This document shows positions 14,485-17,111 of a DNA stretch of 17,111 nucleotides, in pieces. The notes under the pieces are model-generated. The model made no database searches, was not told where the DNA came from, and saw only the letters and a program-made list of their open reading frames with translations. A program made the position numbers and the translations under genes. How positions within the stretch are numbered: position 1 is the stretch's first letter; the number at the start of each line of letters is the position of its first letter. This stretch comes from Candidatus [Bacteroides] periocalifornicus. Its GTDB lineage: Bacteria > Bacteroidota > Bacteroidia > Bacteroidales > CAJPTX01. The stretch covers positions 1 through 17,111 of the forward strand of contig LIIK01000051.1 of the NCBI GenBank assembly GCA_001421095.1. The letters run 5' to 3'.

Positions 14485-15753
14485 TTATATGCCATTATCG
14501 ATTAATCCCAAAATCCAGTTTACCCAGCTGCTTACTGTAGTTGCGCGTCGTGCATAGGTGGTATCTGCCTCTATATTGTGCAGGTTCGCATCCTTCATTA
14601 TTTTCACGATATCAGCTATACTGGGCATTTTTCCATGTTCAAGGTGGAATCTCAGCACATCGCGGAAGACCTTATGCTCCAGCATGCAACCCGCAATGCT
14701 TAACTGGCGCTGTGTGTACTCCTGTTCTACTACACGCTGCCCGATCTCTGACAGCTTGAATTTAACGTGATTGCCAGATTCCCTATCGACCAATCCAAGG
14801 TATCTACCGGCATCTGCGTAGTAATTGGTTTGCCTGGGATCGAATCCATACTTTTCTGTTATCGTTCCTTGCTCCATCGGGGTGTTGTGGAGTAGCTCTA
14901 TGAGGTTGATGATTTTCTCCATGCTATTAGCCTGTGGGAAAGGGAGTGCTGGCTCTATGGTCACAGGTACAGTCTTCAGGAGATTTTCAATTGTTGAAAG
15001 GCTAATCTTAGTGCTGATTACATAGTTTTTCTGCTTCTCTAGCAGTATTGAATTATAGTTTTGTGGATTATCGAATCTGTACAGATATAGGTTGAATACC
15101 CCATTCGAGTACGTGAGGAAGACCAATTTTATAGGTTTCTTCACGCGTTCTCTCCATGTGCGGAATGGATAGTATAGCCGGCGAATGATGAAATCTTGGG
15201 ATAGGGATCCTTTCGCCTCAAATAGCGCGAGGCTTTCTATCCCTTCGTAGGCACCATCAATCTCAATCTGCGCATTCTGTACGTAGATATTTTGCGTTCT
15301 ATCCTTTCCATTAATCGTAAAGCTGAAATCGCCACTCCCCATGCGCCCGCTCACCGTGGGGTAAATAATCTCCTCTTCGAGAAAATCATTGAGAATCCCG
15401 CAGGAATACGCGCAGTTGAGCGCAATGGACTCGCTTACCAGCCCCTCGGGTGAAAGGCTTTGCAAATAGTCTGGGATAAAGATACGCTGCCTGTCGCCTT
15501 TCAAGGTTTCCAATTCATGGTACGCCTGGAATTGTGAAATGGCGTATGTGCCCCTGCTGGTTGGGAGTATGGCGAGGTCGCTATCTTGGAATATTGATGG
15601 CCGATTGATTGCGTGATCGAATTTTGCCATCAGTCTTGGCTTCCTGAACTCCTTAATTTGCCCTGCCGAGATGGAGTAGAATCCATTTTGCGCAATCTGT
15701 TCTGCAATTCCATATTTTGCGAACAGCTGTTCCCACGCCCTTTCAGTCTCCAT
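14485..15753 (-). CDS. Type II restriction endonuclease, PD-(D/E)XK fold with C-terminal winged helix
   Basis: The 422-residue product (from ATG 15753) is the probable DNA-cutting partner of the upstream methyltransferase. An N-terminal region has RLMAKFDH and LAILPTSRGTYAI, typical of DUF6997-type restriction proteins as I remember them. The nuclease core is visible as IEID (Asp166), a short loop, then FEAKG (Glu179, Lys181), a PD-(D/E)XK active site. A region around 270-350 (ITEKYGFDPRQTNYYADAGRYLGLV) looks like a winged helix for DNA recognition. The open frame reaches 15774, but ATG 15753 overlaps the methyltransferase stop by 11 nt (ATGGAGACTGA), a classic coupling arrangement. The gene is clearly AT-rich: I count 19 G/C of 60 at 15001-15060, against 35 of 60 at 16261-16320 in the methyltransferase gene. 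This suggests recent transfer. The recognition site is not known; GATC is possible given the methylase class. Confidence 0.82.
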   Translation of the reverse strand: METERAWEQLFAKYGIAEQIAQNGFYSISAGQIKEFRKPRLMAKFDHAINRPSIFQDSDLAILPTSRGTYAISQFQAYHELETLKGDRQRIFIPDYLQSLSPEGLVSESIALNCAYSCGILNDFLEEEIIYPTVSGRMGSGDFSFTINGKDRTQNIYVQNAQIEIDGAYEGIESLALFEAKGSLSQDFIIRRLYYPFRTWRERVKKPIKLVFLTYSNGVFNLYLYRFDNPQNYNSILLEKQKNYVISTKISLSTIENLLKTVPVTIEPALPFPQANSMEKIINLIELLHNTPMEQGTITEKYGFDPRQTNYYADAGRYLGLVDRESGNHVKFKLSEIGQRVVEQEYTQRQLSIAGCMLEHKVFRDVLRFHLEHGKMPSIADIVKIMKDANLHNIEADTTYARRATTVSSWVNWILGLIDNGI

Positions 15754-16582
15754 AGTTCCGCACGATAACCTCATCCACGGCCCCCCGTTTCCTCCCGTTG
15801 GCGTTGATAGCGCGCTTGGCCCGCACCACCTCGATACGGAAATCCCGGTAGAGCTCGCAGATAAACGGAGTGTCAGAATTGGATAGCATAAACAGGATTC
15901 CTCGGCTGCTCAGGGCCTCGCAGCATTGCCGCAGTCGCACCTGGTCTTCACGGCCAAACCCTCCCTGGTTGTACCCTGTGAAGTTTGCCGTATCGGACAC
16001 TGGGTCATAGGGGGGATCGAGGTAGACGAAGCTACCCCGTGGCATATCGGCCAGCACTTCGGTGAAATCCCTGTGCCCAAACCCAATAGTCGCCTGGTTG
16101 AAATAGCTGCTCACGGCCCGCAGCACAGGGGCATTCACGATGTTCGGATGCTTGTAGTATCCGAAAGGGGCGTTGAACTCCCCGGCCGCATTCACGCGGA
16201 AGAGCCCGTTGAAACAGGTCTTGTTGAGATAGAGCAGCCGCGAGGCCTTCTCCACCTTGGGGAGGTTGCGGTAGGCTTCCTTGTGGCGATCTGCATCCCG
16301 TAGGGTGTAGAAGTACTCCGGGGTATTCTCATGCCTTGCGAGCGAGGCGATCAGCACCTCGACATCATCGCGGATGGTCTCATACATGGCTATCAAGTCC
16401 GCATTCAGGTCGTTGACCTCGGCCCGCGCAGGCTGGAGCGCTAGCAGCATGGCGCCTCCCCCCAGGAAGGGTTCGCAGTACATGCCAAACCGCCTCGGCA
16501 CGCGGGGGATCAGCTCGCTGAGCAGCTGCCGTTTGCCACCAGCCCATTTGACTACGGGGGATGCCAGTTGATTTTTTACCAT
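15743..16582 (-). CDS. D12-class (Dam/DpnM-like) adenine-specific DNA methyltransferase
   Basis: This 279-residue enzyme transfers a methyl group from S-adenosylmethionine to N6 of adenine in a specific DNA site and protects host DNA from the adjoining nuclease. Motifs in alpha-class order are: KWAGGKRQL (12-20, motif X), CEPFLGGGAM (36-45, SAM-binding motif I), YLNKTCFNGLFRVN (118-131), FNAPFGYYKHP (136-146), and catalytic DPPY (189-192, motif IV), followed by FTGYNQGGFGREDQ. The class includes Dam, DpnM and MboI methylases, which recognise GATC, but also others such as EcoRV methylase, so specificity is open. The start ATG 16582 lies 26 nt after the PAS gene stop. A strong GGAGGAG follows that stop, but it is closer to an ATG at 16590 that opens a four-codon frame overlapping this start. 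Composition resembles neighbouring host genes rather than the AT-rich nuclease gene. Confidence 0.94.
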   Translation of the reverse strand: MVKNQLASPVVKWAGGKRQLLSELIPRVPRRFGMYCEPFLGGGAMLLALQPARAEVNDLNADLIAMYETIRDDVEVLIASLARHENTPEYFYTLRDADRHKEAYRNLPKVEKASRLLYLNKTCFNGLFRVNAAGEFNAPFGYYKHPNIVNAPVLRAVSSYFNQATIGFGHRDFTEVLADMPRGSFVYLDPPYDPVSDTANFTGYNQGGFGREDQVRLRQCCEALSSRGILFMLSNSDTPFICELYRDFRIEVVRAKRAINANGRKRGAVDEVIVRNYGD

Positions 16583-16608
16583 GGTCTCATGTTGCGGTTA
16601 TCTCCTCC

Positions 16609-16956
16609 TCACCCATTCCCCCGGTCGTAGTGCGGCATTGCCTCGGGTATCACCAGTGAGAATTCCACCAGCCCCATCACCTCGCCCCCCACGCGCCAGG
16701 GGCATTGGTAGATCAGCTTTCGTTGGTCCCGCTTGCTTATGGTGTAGGCGTTGGTCTCGCCCGCGAACAGCCGCTCGATGATGGCGCGGGAGCGGTCATT
16801 ATGGCAGTCGCGCACCTGCTTGCCCACCAGCTCCTTTCCGCCGCCCTTGGCGTTCACCACGCTGGAGGCCTCGTTCAGGTAGATGATGCGCCCCTCGCGG
16901 TCTGTGATGGTGATCGATACTGGTAGCTCTTCGAGAATCGTTGCGATATCCTGCAT
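16609..16956 (-). CDS. Stand-alone PAS-domain protein
   Basis: The 115-residue protein is essentially one PAS domain: ILEELPVSITITDREGRIIYLNEA (8-30) forms the first strands, then GKELVGKQVRDCHNDRSRA with a Cys51-His52-Asn53 motif, and the closing strands KLIYQCPWRVGGEVMGLVEFSLVIPE. It lacks an output domain (kinase, DNA-binding or cyclase), so it may act as a partner sensor. A CH motif at this place is shared with the PAS domains of DUF438-like proteins; whether it binds a cofactor cannot be told. The start ATG 16956 is supported by the promoter at 16990-17017. It is followed at 26 nt by the methyltransferase gene. The PAS gene may be a resident gene with the restriction-modification pair inserted behind it, or part of the cluster. 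Confidence 0.8.
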   Translation of the reverse strand: MQDIATILEELPVSITITDREGRIIYLNEASSVVNAKGGGKELVGKQVRDCHNDRSRAIIERLFAGETNAYTISKRDQRKLIYQCPWRVGGEVMGLVEFSLVIPEAMPHYDRGNG

Positions 16957-16989
16957 GGTTTGCCCGGGTTTACTCTACTCATCCCGTGG

Positions 16990-17017
16990 CAAAGGTACGA
17001 TATTTTCCGTTTTTCAA
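16990..17017 (-). promoter_or_regulatory. Bacteroidetes-type promoter for the PAS/restriction-modification cluster
   Basis: On the minus strand TTG (17015-17017) is followed after 17 nt by TACCTTTG (16990-16997), a perfect TAnnTTTG. It lies 33 nt before the PAS start codon. It is the only clear promoter upstream of the PAS, methyltransferase, nuclease and protease genes. Nothing else could be assigned between 17018 and the window edge. Confidence 0.65.
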
Positions 17018-17111
17018 CACCCCCATCCCCGGAGCGACCGGTTGGATTCTCGGGCAATTACGATGCAGAGGGCTGTAGTGGCATTCTGGCCTTCCTCCTC
17101 CATACTGCTCT

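Noticed and set aside
17014..17111. Minus-strand frame open to the right edge, possibly the end of another gene
   Set aside because: Only about 32 codons are visible, the C terminus looks unnatural, and it would overlap the PAS promoter.
1..17111. CRISPR arrays, tRNA or rRNA genes
   Set aside because: No regularly spaced repeats beyond the two-unit 22-bp duplication, and no tRNA cloverleaf or rRNA-like conserved stretch was noticed on either strand.

Overview
The window looks like a chromosomal segment of a moderately GC-rich member of the Bacteroidota, most likely Bacteroidales. The reasons are Bacteroidetes-type promoters (TTTG or TTG, a 17-19 nt gap, then TAnnTTTG), few Shine-Dalgarno sites, lipoproteins including one with a CKDE surface-export-like start, a tricorn-like S41 protease with a Lys/Asp-rich insert, and a purD gene followed by a DUF6427-like membrane protein. 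No rRNA, tRNA, CRISPR array or intact insertion sequence was seen. The species cannot be named from this.

Left part, plus strand (1-5152). A YefM/YoeB-type toxin-antitoxin module (332-899) has a well-formed promoter with an 18-bp dyad between its -33 and -7 elements, and is bracketed by a composite GC-rich repeat. It is followed by a class A penicillin-binding protein (1138-3477), two small lipoproteins (3548-4003, MoaF/calycin-like; 4038-4478, Rieske-like with unusual metal-ligand spacing) and a flavin reductase-like protein (4637-5152). A bidirectional hairpin terminator at 5170-5216 separates these from the convergent right part.

Right part, minus strand (5400-16956). In transcription order: a stand-alone PAS protein; a D12-class adenine DNA methyltransferase and a PD-(D/E)XK restriction endonuclease that overlap by 11 nt; a 1093-residue tricorn-like protease ending at a hairpin terminator (11143-11190); then a second unit of two tandem AspT/YidE-family transporters, purD, and the membrane protein that overlaps purD by 11 nt.

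The housekeeping content is cell-wall synthesis (PBP1A), purine synthesis (PurD), peptide degradation (tricorn-like) and anion/amino-acid exchange (AspT-like). The accessory content is the toxin-antitoxin module and the restriction-modification pair. The restriction gene is clearly more AT-rich than its surroundings and the pair sits tightly between PAS and protease, so it is probably an insertion. Two copies of a 14-bp sequence resembling an insertion-sequence end lie in intergenic gaps. I did not find a clearly new multi-gene system. The most interesting points are the promoter/operator architecture of the toxin-antitoxin locus, the altered Rieske-like lipoprotein, the PAS-methylase-nuclease cluster and the sequence homogenisation between the two transporter paralogs.
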